DNA of 64,000 nt. Origin: a virus. Location: the IMG/VR virus record IMGVR_UViG_3300048930_000242, positions 62,001-126,000 of that record; one strand, 5' to 3'. Position numbers and translations under genes: made by a program. Positions 47,996 to 55,549 of this stretch are shown here, piece by piece. How positions within the stretch are numbered: the first letter of the stretch is position 1; every line of letters begins with the position of its first letter. The notes below the pieces were generated by a model. It ran no database searches, was not told the DNA's origin, and saw nothing but the letters and a program-made list of their open reading frames with translations.

Positions 47996-49344
47996 CAGGC
48001 TATCTTTGCGAGATCGGCGGCGAACTCTTTCTCCGGCTTCAAACCAGAAATCCGCTTGATCTCCTTCTCGAGCTCCTTGATTTTCTTCTCGGTCTCTTGG
48101 AGGACTTCGTTGGTGAACTGGTAGACCGGAAGGTTCACCAGTCGATCCATGTTGGACTCGATTTCCTCGGTCTGGAATCCTTCACTTCGGAGAGTTCCAC
48201 CGAATTGATCACGAAGTTTAGCCTTTGTGGTCCGCAGATTGAAGTAATCATGCGGACTAAGTCCGACAGCCTCTACCAAACGGCGCTTCATTTTCAAGAA
48301 AATGAAGTCTTGATTAAGTGCCGCTAGTTCCCTTGCAAATCGCTTTGGGTATACGGTCAGACGGTACTGAACGAAATCCCATACAAGTGAACCTATGGTC
48401 GGGTAGGTATTGACCTTGCCGTCCGGACTGATGACCACGATATTCTCGGTCATCTTGACTACAAGCTTCAGATCGGCCAGAATCTGGCCGTCGTCCTTCT
48501 TCTCCAGAGAGGACGGAACCTTCAAGGAGAAGCGGAAGCGGCCGCCGGAGGTCTCGTCGGTGTAGTCATTGATGACACCCTTCTCGATCAACTTCTCGAG
48601 CTTCTCGATGTAGCCTTCACGGTCATAGCCGTATGGCAGTTCAGTCACAATGATCCGCTTCTTGTCTCGCTCGATCTTGCCGGAGACAATCCATGAAGTC
48701 CGGCCGTTCTCTTCAAACGGTTTCACCGATCCGAAGAACTGCGGAAACGAAGGCTTGATATGAGTCGCCCTGGCCTTCTCTTCCGAGAGTCCGCCAAGGA
48801 TCTCCAAGACGAAGTCCTTGATCGAGGAGATGGACCGTGGGAAGATGTCGGTGGCGAAGCCGACGGCCATGCCCGACGCGCCATTGATCGCCACGACAGG
48901 AAGGATCGGGAGGAAGAAAGATGGCTCGTTGCCGTCCGGAGACTGGCGACAGTCCTCGGAGTCCAAGAAGATCGGCAATGCGGCCGGATTGACTCGGACC
49001 GAAGTGTATCGAGCGGCTGCTGGGACCTGGACGATCCTGGAGCCGAAGTTGCCTTCACCCTCTAGAAGCGGAAGGTTGTTGGCCCATGGAGCGGCCATCA
49101 AAGATGCGGCGTCTTGGAGTGAGGAATCGCCGTGGTGGTAGTCGGCCTCGACAATCACCTGACCGCAGAGAGCAGCGGTCTTGGTGAACTTCTTGGCGTG
49201 GTTCGTTGCGGTCCAGAAGATCTTCCGTTGGGAAGGCTTCATCCCATCAATCAATGATGGGATGGCTCGTGAGAAAACCACATACCGGGCGTAATCCCGG
49301 TGCGGTCCATTGATGAGATCAGTGATTGTGGTCAAACGAACCAT
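47995..49344 (-). CDS. 52: DNA topoisomerase II medium subunit gp52
   Basis: 449 residues (T4 gp52 has 442). The breakage-reunion features are present: IPSLIDGMKPSQRKIFW, YHHGDSSLQDAASLMA, and the catalytic Tyr113 in AAARYTSVRV. It cuts and rejoins both DNA strands together with gp39, whose gene lies upstream at 50398-52272. A short membrane-protein frame overlaps its start by 13 bp. Confidence 0.93.
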   Translation of the reverse strand: MVRLTTITDLINGPHRDYARYVVFSRAIPSLIDGMKPSQRKIFWTATNHAKKFTKTAALCGQVIVEADYHHGDSSLQDAASLMAAPWANNLPLLEGEGNFGSRIVQVPAAARYTSVRVNPAALPIFLDSEDCRQSPDGNEPSFFLPILPVVAINGASGMAVGFATDIFPRSISSIKDFVLEILGGLSEEKARATHIKPSFPQFFGSVKPFEENGRTSWIVSGKIERDKKRIIVTELPYGYDREGYIEKLEKLIEKGVINDYTDETSGGRFRFSLKVPSSLEKKDDGQILADLKLVVKMTENIVVISPDGKVNTYPTIGSLVWDFVQYRLTVYPKRFARELAALNQDFIFLKMKRRLVEAVGLSPHDYFNLRTTKAKLRDQFGGTLRSEGFQTEEIESNMDRLVNLPVYQFTNEVLQETEKKIKELEKEIKRISGLKPEKEFAADLAKIA

Positions 49345-49487
49345 CCCATGATGGCGCCAAGCGGCGCGATGAAGATTCCAACCACTCGGAGGATCGTCTC
49401 ACCGTCGAGGATGAACGGACTCTCGGTGGCGAGCTTGTAAATGTTCATGATCCAACCGATGCCGGCCAGGATAAGAAAAGCGAACAT
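49332..49487 (-). CDS. Possible small membrane protein, 51 residues
   Basis: From the ATG at 49487: MFAFLILAGIGWIMNIYKL then a polar loop, then RVVGIFIAPLGAIMGWFV, so two hydrophobic segments. The frame is open further upstream to a strong AGGAG at about 49545, but the ATG after that site (49537) is in another frame. Either translation starts at 49487, or a base has been lost between 49537 and 49487. Confidence 0.4.
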   Translation of the reverse strand: MFAFLILAGIGWIMNIYKLATESPFILDGETILRVVGIFIAPLGAIMGWFV

Positions 49488-49549
49488 GCCAAGCAAAGTA
49501 GAAGTTCCGAAATTCCACGACCGCTGGATCGACTCATTGTGTTCTCCTT

Positions 49550-49795
49550 TTAGATTTCTTGTGAGGCCAAAAAGGCCAGGTGTTCAACTTCGGCTTCTGT
49601 TGGAGCGAAAAGCAGAACTCGCTTCCCATTGATTTCGTCCTCGAACGGATCATGGGTGCAATACACTTGCCCATAGGCCTTGACCAATTTCCGAATGAAC
49701 CTCTTATCGGTCTCCGGAGAAACTGAATCTGGAGAGTGATCTTCGAAAAGTCGTTCCAACGAGTGCTTCCATTTGACTCTGTTGAGGAAGATCAT
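49550..49795 (-). CDS. Early protein, unknown
   Basis: 81 residues from the ATG at 49795, which overlaps the upstream mini-gene stop as ATGA. MIFLNRVKWKHSLERLFEDH, VKAYGQVYCTHDPFEDEINGKRVLLFAPTEAEVEHL. No family recognised. Confidence 0.55.
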   Translation of the reverse strand: MIFLNRVKWKHSLERLFEDHSPDSVSPETDKRFIRKLVKAYGQVYCTHDPFEDEINGKRVLLFAPTEAEVEHLAFLASQEI

Positions 49796-49887
49796 ACGCA
49801 CCTCACCATAGCGAAGATGACGCAGAGAACGGCGATCACGATGATCACATTGTCCATCTTGTTCGAGAGTTCGGGTTGGATTTTCAT
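49792..49887 (-). CDS. 31-residue membrane peptide
   Basis: ATG at 49887 after GGAGAAATGGC. MKIQPELSNKMDN followed by VIIVIAVLCVIFAMVRCV, a single membrane helix. The stop overlaps the next start, so coupled translation is likely. Such tiny membrane peptides are typical of phage early regions. Confidence 0.5.
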   Translation of the reverse strand: MKIQPELSNKMDNVIIVIAVLCVIFAMVRCV

Positions 49888-49911
49888 GCCATTTCTCCAG
49901 TTGGTAGATGA

Positions 49912-49940
49912 ATTTTACCACAAAGAAGAGCGGATGTCCA
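49912..49940 (-). promoter_or_regulatory. Early promoter
   Basis: Minus strand: -35 TGGACA, 17-nt spacer, TGTGG then -10 TAAAAT, upstream GTTTACAATTCAGTG. Confidence 0.65.
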
Positions 49941-49960
49941 ACACTGAATTGTAAACAATG

Positions 49961-50386
49961 TTACTTCGAGACCCATGGACACTCGACGAAGCACAGGTTT
50001 GGACGAGTCACTTTGATCGTCTCTTGAGTTCCATATGGACTGAAGCTCGCGGTCTTCATTGGACCAAACACCGTGTCTAATTCCTTCGCTATTACTGCGA
50101 ATTGCTGTGGGTCATCTTCAAAGATGGTTTCGATTTGGTGACCAGACTGAAGCAGCTGGAGAATCGTCTTGGCCTTGTGCCGGCCGGAGTCTTCACGCGT
50201 TCGCCCTTGGCTTTTGAGTTTCATGTTGAAGTAGATCGGAGGCCAATTCGCCGGCTCGCCGAGAAGATTCTGTAGCTTGTTGTAGACGATTTCGCACTCG
50301 TCGAACCCTCGGCCTGTGATGATCACATCGAAGGCCGTCGGACAAAGTCCGATAGACACCACACCATCAAAGTCAAACACGTTCAT
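49961..50386 (-). CDS. HAD-superfamily phosphatase-like protein
   Basis: 141 residues. FDFDG (Asp5/Asp7) at the start, DVIITGRG as motif II, KAKTILQLLQSGHQIETIFEDDPQQ holding the Lys and the acidic pair of motifs III and IV. This fits a small HAD hydrolase such as those acting on nucleic-acid ends or nucleotides. Role in end repair with the RNA ligase is possible but not shown. Confidence 0.65.
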   Translation of the reverse strand: MNVFDFDGVVSIGLCPTAFDVIITGRGFDECEIVYNKLQNLLGEPANWPPIYFNMKLKSQGRTREDSGRHKAKTILQLLQSGHQIETIFEDDPQQFAVIAKELDTVFGPMKTASFSPYGTQETIKVTRPNLCFVECPWVSK

Positions 50387-50397
50387 TCATAGTCTCC

Positions 50398-52272
50398 TTA
50401 GGACAACCAAACTTTCCGAGCGTCGGCCGAAGGCCCAAAGGCGATCATCAAGGACTTCTCGGCATCTTCATCTTTCTCGATCTTGGTCCAGCGCGGATTG
50501 CGGATCATCTCGGCGTAATCGGTCTCATTCATCGAACCAAGACCTTTCAGGTAGGTCGCCTTGGCCTTGGCCGGAATCGCCTTCAGAGCCTCCTCATCTT
50601 GGCCGTAGATGAAGCCAACCTTGGTTCCGTCGGTCCATCGGTAAGAAGGCGGCTCCACAGCCCAGAGGTGACCACCGGCAACCAGGTTAGGCCAGAGGCG
50701 CATGAAGAGGTTCACCAGAAGAGCCTTGATCGAGGCACCGTCATGATCGGCGTCGGCCATGATTGCGATTCGTCCGTACTCCAGGTCCTTTGGATCGACT
50801 TCCTCTCCAGGGCGGATCCCGAGCACGGCGGCGATCTCCTTAACCTCCTTGTTCTCGAAGATCTCGTTCAGAGTCATCCCGTGAGCGTTGATGATCTTTC
50901 CGCGGAGCGGAAAGCCACCATGCCGCTGAGGATCACGGACGTTCGAGAGCTGGCCGATTGCCGAGTCGCCTTCTGTCAAGAAGAGGATTCGCTGAGCCGG
51001 ATCAGGATGGTTGGCCGGAAGATGCTTGGCCACTCGGAGTTTCTTCATGTCCTTGCCAAGGCGCTTCACCTCGGCTCGCTCCTTCGCTTCCTTCTTCAGG
51101 ATGAAGGCCTCGACGATCTGGTCGCAGATATGAGACGAGCCGATCATCTTCTTGGCAACAGCCTCTCCGTCGAAGTCCTTGATCAGATGAGTCCAAGAAC
51201 CCGGCGGAGAGCTCAGGTACTCCTTGGTCTGTGACCGGAACTGAGGATCGACCACACCATCGAGCATCACAACGAAACAAGTCTTCGCTCGGATGTCGTT
51301 CGGCTTGATGTCGACCTTGTGTTTCTTGGACAGCTTGGCGGCGACCACATCGATGATCTTGTTGCGGACGTACTCCAGATGAGTGCCGCCTTCGTAGGTG
51401 TCAATTCCGTTCACGAAGCTCAGGTTGATGTTGTCATCCGATGAGAGGATCGCCAGGCGAAGGTTCTCGTACTCGAAGACCAGTGGGTCTGGACCGATTC
51501 CACAAAGAGGACTCGAAGAGATCGCTCCGGCGTACCGCTTGAAGGTTCGGCTCTGGACAACCAGGCCGTCCAACTTGAACGTGATGGCTGGGAAGCATGC
51601 CGCCAGGTCGAAGATTCGACGCCGAATGATCCGGACCGCGGTCTCCACGCTGTCAAGGTCAAAGATCGAACGATCCGGCATATATGAGATCTTGGTGTAT
51701 GGGTCGCCTTTCTTCGGAGACAAGGCGCGCTTCCTCTGGATTCCACGACAAGACTTGAGGCTGTAGAAAAGCTCGCCGTCCTCGATCTCTGCCTGGAAGT
51801 CCTCGGACAAGATGTTGACCAATGTAACGCCAAGGCCGTGAGTTCCGATAGAGACCGCACGGTCGGCATCGAAGTTGCTGCCGGCTCGGAGGTGCTGAAG
51901 AGCCAGGTCGGCCATCAGATGCTCTGAGTCCTTGGCCTTCCGCAATGGAATGCCGCGGCCATTGTCCCGAACGGTGAACCGGTAGTTGCCGAAGTCCTTC
52001 TCGGTGTTTACCCAGATGGTAAAGGTTCCGCCTTTGGCCGACTTATGGCCAAGTCGATAGGACTCATCGATGGCATTCGAGACAACCTCGTCGAAGAGCT
52101 TCACCAGCGCCGGCGAGTACGAAACCTCTTCCCACTTCAGCTCCGGAAGGTTCTTGCTCTCGTCCAAGACCCAACAGGTCTTCACCTGCGGCGCAACTGC
52201 GCCGACATACATTGAACTACGTAACCTGACATGTTCAATATCAGTTAATGCTACAATGTTATTGTCGTTCAT
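50398..52272 (-). CDS. 39: DNA topoisomerase II large subunit gp39
   Basis: 624 residues, uninterrupted, unlike T4 where genes 39 and 60 are split. GHKL ATPase motifs: EVVSNAIDESYRL, RDNGRGIPLRK and IGTHGLGVTLVNILS. TOPRIM motifs: ILFLTEGDSAIGQL and RIAIMADADHDGASIKALL. It supplies ATP-driven strand passage with gp52. Its start overlaps the end of the homing endonuclease gene by 14 bp. Confidence 0.94.
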   Translation of the reverse strand: MNDNNIVALTDIEHVRLRSSMYVGAVAPQVKTCWVLDESKNLPELKWEEVSYSPALVKLFDEVVSNAIDESYRLGHKSAKGGTFTIWVNTEKDFGNYRFTVRDNGRGIPLRKAKDSEHLMADLALQHLRAGSNFDADRAVSIGTHGLGVTLVNILSEDFQAEIEDGELFYSLKSCRGIQRKRALSPKKGDPYTKISYMPDRSIFDLDSVETAVRIIRRRIFDLAACFPAITFKLDGLVVQSRTFKRYAGAISSSPLCGIGPDPLVFEYENLRLAILSSDDNINLSFVNGIDTYEGGTHLEYVRNKIIDVVAAKLSKKHKVDIKPNDIRAKTCFVVMLDGVVDPQFRSQTKEYLSSPPGSWTHLIKDFDGEAVAKKMIGSSHICDQIVEAFILKKEAKERAEVKRLGKDMKKLRVAKHLPANHPDPAQRILFLTEGDSAIGQLSNVRDPQRHGGFPLRGKIINAHGMTLNEIFENKEVKEIAAVLGIRPGEEVDPKDLEYGRIAIMADADHDGASIKALLVNLFMRLWPNLVAGGHLWAVEPPSYRWTDGTKVGFIYGQDEEALKAIPAKAKATYLKGLGSMNETDYAEMIRNPRWTKIEKDEDAEKSLMIAFGPSADARKVWLS

Positions 52273-52963
52273 TCATTTTCCTGATTGTTGTTCTGACGCA
52301 TCTTTTCCTAATTTCACTATAGCCTTTTTGATTCATATAGGTTTCTAATTCATCATTTTGCAGCTTTGAGATTTTCTCATAATGAACTTTACTGGCTTTA
52401 TTTTTGAATATATGCGGTCTTTCTTTTGAATCGCCTGTGAAAGATTTCGGAAGATTGATTCTACCGGCTGTCCATCCTGGCTGAATGTTGTTTGGTTTCA
52501 CTCTAGAATTTTTGATTCCATTGTTCACCCATACTAGCCCAGTTGTTGGACATCTAATTCTACCTAATTCCCATCCATTTGGAATTTCAATTCTATCGGT
52601 TGGCCAAGTGATTTCAGTAATTTGATTGTTTATCCATTTCCAACCGCATACCGAAGAATCGCCATTTATTTTCCTAAATCCAGATCCAGAAGTTCCATTT
52701 AAGAATTTCTTATTCTTTCCGGCCATAACTTTTCTTAGAAATCTATGTTCCCAATTGAAGCATTTCATCGGTTGGGTGTAGAATCTTTCTCTAATTTGGT
52801 ATGAGAAAGATTCTACACCATCTTGGTGGATCAAGGCCTTAACGACATTTGAAGATGTGAAATATGTCACAAACAAATCTAATTCTGGTTCAACTGTTGA
52901 CAATCTTGCTCCATAATATAGCAGGCCACTCTTGTGTCTTAAAAGATAGCAATATCCAATCAT
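52259..52963 (-). CDS. Free-standing GIY-YIG-like homing endonuclease
   Basis: 234 residues from the ATG at 52963 (GGAGG 7 bp upstream). IGYCYLLRHKSGLLYYGARL and DLFVTYFTSSNVVKALIHQDGVESFSYQIRERF are the GIY-YIG-type nuclease core of phage homing enzymes. WKWINNQITEITWPTD..EIPNGWELGRI and VWVNNGIKNSRV..IQPGWTAGRI are two DNA-binding repeats typical of such enzymes. The gene is A/T-rich compared with its neighbours, which indicates transfer. It sits directly before the topoisomerase gene, a known target for T4-phage mobile nucleases. Confidence 0.75.
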   Translation of the reverse strand: MIGYCYLLRHKSGLLYYGARLSTVEPELDLFVTYFTSSNVVKALIHQDGVESFSYQIRERFYTQPMKCFNWEHRFLRKVMAGKNKKFLNGTSGSGFRKINGDSSVCGWKWINNQITEITWPTDRIEIPNGWELGRIRCPTTGLVWVNNGIKNSRVKPNNIQPGWTAGRINLPKSFTGDSKERPHIFKNKASKVHYEKISKLQNDELETYMNQKGYSEIRKRCVRTTIRKMNERQ

Positions 52964-53056
52964 TGAAGCCTCCAATGTACATGATGCTATACTATGTATA
53001 TTGGAGAATGCCAATATGTAAATTAGACGAGCATCTCTCCTACTTCCTAAGGTTGT

Positions 53057-53085
53057 ATCTTACCACACTTCGACGGCCTTGTACA
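53057..53085 (-). promoter_or_regulatory. Early promoter before the endonuclease and gp39
   Basis: Minus strand: -35 TGTACA, 17-nt spacer, TGTGG then -10 TAAGAT. It probably originally served gp39. Confidence 0.6.
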
Positions 53086-53132
53086 GCTTTATTTTGGTGG
53101 AGTCTGGTGGGCTGACAGACTGGCCACTAGAA

Positions 53133-53152
53133 AGAATTCACCTAGATCACCC
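53133..53152. repeat. Dispersed repeat, inverted copy C
   Basis: The minus strand reads GGGTGATCTAGGTGAATTCT, the same 20 bp as the start of the copies at 24873 and 26073. Confidence 0.65.
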
Positions 53153-53160
53153 GTTGTGTC

Positions 53161-53208
53161 TCTAAGTGACTGATCTTCAGCAAAAGAAAAGGGGCCTTGC
53201 GGCCCCTC
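53161..53208 (-). terminator. Intrinsic terminator within a 47-bp repeat, copy 2
   Basis: Minus strand GGGGCC-GCAA-GGCCCC followed by TTTTCTTTT; it ends the 53231-53764 transcript. The plus-strand block TCTAAGTGACTGAT at 53161 starts a repeat shared with 26147-26194. Confidence 0.78.
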
Positions 53209-53230
53209 TCTTGTTTATACAGCTAGACCA

Positions 53231-53764
53231 TCATTCCCAGACTTCGGACTTCGCGGTCACCGAGGTCTTGATGGTGAACACCGAGAACTTGGTGCCTGGG
53301 TACTCCTTGGCCAGACGAAGAGCTTCGACCTTGCCGGAATGAAGGCTCGTGTGGACCTTCGGAGAACTCGAGAAGACCGGAGCGCCGTTCACGATCTTGG
53401 CGATCACGCAGAACTCAATCGGTTGGGCGGAGCACGGCTTGACTTCTACAGTCGCCGGAGCCGAGTTTCCGAACTTCCAGGCGTTCGGATTGCGAACCGC
53501 GAAGCTTTCTCGGTTTCGCTTCAGGATGCTCTCATGGTAGGTGAGGCGGCAGCCACTGTGGGTTGGTTCGAATGAGAAATAACGTCCACTGACGGTCTTG
53601 GTCCCACGGAGCTGGGCCAAATAGGCCACACCGCCGCCGGCGAAACTCACCAAGACCTTTGGTCCAAGAGACGAAATCTTGGAGAAGAGCAGGCCAGTCT
53701 CGGAAATGAAATAAGAGCCGCGGCGCACGGAACTCAAAACCAAAGCAAGATCAATCACGTTCAT
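53231..53764 (-). CDS. Protein of unknown function before the tRNA cluster
   Basis: 177 residues from the ATG at 53764. Beta-rich with VLVSFAGGGVAYLAQLRGTKTVSGRYFSFEPTHSGCRLTYHESIL and a C-terminal half with SGKVEALRLAKEYPGTKFSVFTIKTS. It is followed by a strong terminator. No family recognised. Confidence 0.6.
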   Translation of the reverse strand: MNVIDLALVLSSVRRGSYFISETGLLFSKISSLGPKVLVSFAGGGVAYLAQLRGTKTVSGRYFSFEPTHSGCRLTYHESILKRNRESFAVRNPNAWKFGNSAPATVEVKPCSAQPIEFCVIAKIVNGAPVFSSSPKVHTSLHSGKVEALRLAKEYPGTKFSVFTIKTSVTAKSEVWE

Positions 53765-53770
53765 CTTCAC

Positions 53771-54172
53771 AGCTCCTCATAGTTAGACATCGTAAGAATT
53801 CTTGTCGGATTTTCTTCCCGCTTTGCGCAGGCTAGTGGATGGCTACGAGACTGGTCGATCCGACAACCTCCAGCCAAGAAGGGTTCCTTTTGGTAAGAAC
53901 CTCTATCTTAAGACCCTCTCTGTTCCGGTGGTAGCTAACCAACACAGTGGTAGAGAAAACCAACAGAGCGTTAACGATTGCTGCAAAACGAGTGGACACA
54001 TACCACTACACGCCGGCTAGTTTGAATTGTTAGCCGGGCCAATGTCTCCAAGATGCCACTCTCGGAGATGTTCCTCAATTTGCGCCGTTCGCGGACTTGC
54101 AAATCCCAACGGCTTTCATTGGCTCTTAACCGTCTAGCTATGTCTTGCAAAACACAACTAGAATGAACTTTC
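53771..54172. other. 400-bp gap dense in inverted repeats, possible structured RNA
   Basis: No convincing gene. Perfect stems occur one after another: TGTCGGAT/ATCCGACA (53803-53810/53858-53865), GGTTC/GAACC, AGTGG/CCACT, CCGGCTA/TAGCCGG near 54013-54036, and ATTTGC/GCAAAT enclosing CCG/CGG. A minus-strand frame without a good start also covers part of it. A long non-coding RNA is my preferred reading. Confidence 0.4.
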
Positions 54173-54259
54173 TGGCGGAAAGCAGAGGTCCCGATCCCCA
54201 GCCCTTTCGGACCCATTCGCTTTCGAGGCGATGCCGACTCCCTGGTCGGTTTACTTTCC
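54173..54259 (-). tRNA. tRNA-Ser (CGA)
   Basis: Acceptor GGAAAGT/GCTTTCC, anticodon loop CTCGAAA, a long variable arm as expected for Ser, T-loop region GGATCGGGACC, encoded CCA. Confidence 0.85.
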
Positions 54260-54263
54260 ATGT

Positions 54264-54338
54264 TGGTCGCGCTGGGCGGACTCGAACCGCCTACTTCGGC
54301 TTATGAGGCCGGTGTGTTTCCCGTTAAACCACAGCGCA
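54264..54338 (-). tRNA. tRNA-Met/Ile2 (CAT)
   Basis: Acceptor TGCGCTG/CAGCGCG, anticodon loop CTCATAA, T arm GGCGG-TTCGAGT-CCGCC, A73 and CCA. CAT can be Met, or Ile if the C is modified by TilS. Confidence 0.85.
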
Positions 54339-54346
54339 TCAATTTT

Positions 54347-54414
54347 CGACTGGTCCCAGGTTCGACCTGGATCTCCTCTTAGAGGGAGGCGACTTTGCCT
54401 TAGTCCAACCAGTC
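54347..54414 (-). tRNA. tRNA-Arg (TCT?) of compact form
   Basis: Acceptor GACTGGT/ACCAGTC and D stem GACT/AGTC are good. The anticodon arm CCTC-CCTCTAA-GAGG gives TCT but with C33, and the T arm has GTCGAAC in the loop. 68 nt, no CCA encoded. It may be functional or decaying. Confidence 0.55.
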
Positions 54415-54450
54415 TTGCGCACTCCGCTCCTAGCTAGGTCGCGATCTTAG

Positions 54451-54474
54451 CGTACGTTGGAGTGTCTACGTACG
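54451..54474. repeat. 7-bp hairpin CGTACGT/ACGTACG
   Basis: Perfect arms around a 10-nt loop in the 115-bp gap between the tRNA and the 54530-54829 gene; possibly a processing or stop signal. Confidence 0.4.
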
Positions 54475-54529
54475 AGCATCTGGCTTTGGTGATGCCGCAA
54501 CGGACCAGCCAGAGAATCCGTCTTGGATC

Positions 54530-54829
54530 TTATGCAGCCGCCTTCAACTTGGCGATTCCGAGCAACTGCCCAGCGTACTTCACCATTGCCTTCCTAGCGA
54601 CCGCGAGCTGCTTCGGAGTCAAGAAGCCACGAGCCTTAAGCTGCTTCGAGAAGCTCGAAAGGATCGGAGCATCGACACCGTTGAAGCCAACACCGTTGTT
54701 CTTGTTGGTCGACTCGGACGCTTGTTCGTCCTGAGTCTGGTAGTCGAAGATTGCCAGAAGACCGCGGTACAGCCACCGGTCGGAGGCGATCAACTTCTCA
54801 ACAATGAACTCTTTCGTCAAGGTCGTCAT
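54530..54829 (-). CDS. Conserved small phage protein
   Basis: 99 residues. Pattern WLYRGLLAIFDYQTQDEQAS..NNGVGFNGVDAPILSSFSKQL..LTPKQLAVARKAMVKYAGQLLGIAK is a widespread small phage family with no assigned role; the KQLAVARKxMVKYAxQL helix is its best-conserved part. Confidence 0.68.
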   Translation of the reverse strand: MTTLTKEFIVEKLIASDRWLYRGLLAIFDYQTQDEQASESTNKNNGVGFNGVDAPILSSFSKQLKARGFLTPKQLAVARKAMVKYAGQLLGIAKLKAAA

Positions 54830-54833
54830 GGCT

Positions 54834-55049
54834 TCAGCCCTTGTTCTTGCGGATGGCGGATTCGATCACCGACTTCATCGAGCGGCATTTCCATTCCGGG
54901 ATCATCGCCCAGACCATGCCTTTCTTCGTGTTGCGCTCGACCTTGTACATGACGCATTCGAAACCACTTCCGTCGACGTAGTTCTGGCGGCAATAACGAG
55001 TTCCGCTGATCTCAACGATCGTTTCGGTCTGGTTCGGCTTTGTCATCAT
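54834..55049 (-). CDS. Small basic protein
   Basis: 71 residues from the ATG at 55049. TETIVEISGTRYCRQNYVDGSGFECVMYKVERN then WAMIPEWKCRSMKSVIESAIRKNKG. Own early promoter. No family recognised. Confidence 0.55.
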   Translation of the reverse strand: MMTKPNQTETIVEISGTRYCRQNYVDGSGFECVMYKVERNTKKGMVWAMIPEWKCRSMKSVIESAIRKNKG

Positions 55050-55075
55050 GATCTTCATCTCCAGTTGTTAGAATG

Positions 55076-55104
55076 ATTCTAACACAACGGAGAGGCCTTG
55101 TCCA
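55076..55104 (-). promoter_or_regulatory. Early promoter
   Basis: Minus strand: -35 TGGACA, 17-nt spacer, TGTGT then -10 TAGAAT, upstream GTTTACAATTCAGTG. Confidence 0.7.
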
Positions 55105-55121
55105 GCACTGAATTGTAAACT

Positions 55122-55292
55122 TTACTGCAGAGAAGGATCATCGTAGTCGAAGACGTTGATGAACCGATCCTTGTCTGGGAAGAGTCGATGCTCTTCCTTG
55201 AACGGAACGAAAAACATGTAGAAGGCATAGACGGCGTAGCCGATGAACACAAAGAGCATCAATGCCGACATCACGATCGTATCGAGGTACAT
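55122..55292 (-). CDS. Small membrane protein, 56 residues
   Basis: ATG at 55292 after GGAGATGAGAA. N-terminal membrane segment (TIVMSALMLFVFIGYAVYAFYMFF) then KEEHRLFPDKDRFINVFDYDD. Function unknown. Confidence 0.6.
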   Translation of the reverse strand: MYLDTIVMSALMLFVFIGYAVYAFYMFFVPFKEEHRLFPDKDRFINVFDYDDPSLQ

Positions 55293-55309
55293 TTCTCATC
55301 TCCGTAGAT

Positions 55310-55386
55310 TGGAGCTCGAGACGGGAATCGAACCCGCATCTTCCTGGCTGAGAACCAGGCATCCTAAGCCTTTAGACGACTCGAGC
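55310..55386 (-). tRNA. tRNA-Glu (CTC)
   Basis: Acceptor GCTCGAG/CTCGAGC, anticodon arm CCTGG-TTCTCAG-CCAGG, T arm with TTCGATT, CCA encoded. Confidence 0.9.
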
Positions 55387-55391
55387 GTTTC

Positions 55392-55464
55392 GGCGGTCTT
55401 CCGGATTCGAACCGGAGTCTCTGCTACCAAAGAGCAGTATCCTAAGCCTCTAGACGAAGCCCGC
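55392..55464 (-). tRNA. tRNA-Gln (TTG)
   Basis: Glu/Gln-like D arm, anticodon arm CTGCT-CTTTGGT-AGCAG, T arm CCGG-TTCGAAT-CCGG. The acceptor has one mismatch and CCA is not encoded. Position 37 is G, which is unusual. Confidence 0.75.
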
Positions 55465-55475
55465 ACAGTAAAACT

Positions 55476-55549
55476 TGGTGGCCCTGTCAGGAATCGAACC
55501 TGCGTCTCCACCTTATCAGGGTGGAGCTCTACCATTGAGCTACAGGGCC
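55476..55549 (-). tRNA. tRNA-Ile (GAT)
   Basis: Acceptor GGCCCTG/CAGGGCC, anticodon arm CCACC-CTGATAA-GGTGG, T loop TTCGATT, A73, CCA. Confidence 0.9.

Noticed and set aside
53971-54261. A 96-codon minus-strand frame through tRNA-Ser(CGA)
   Set aside because: Its start lies inside the tRNA and the rest lacks a start codon with a ribosome site; I treat the region as possible structured RNA.
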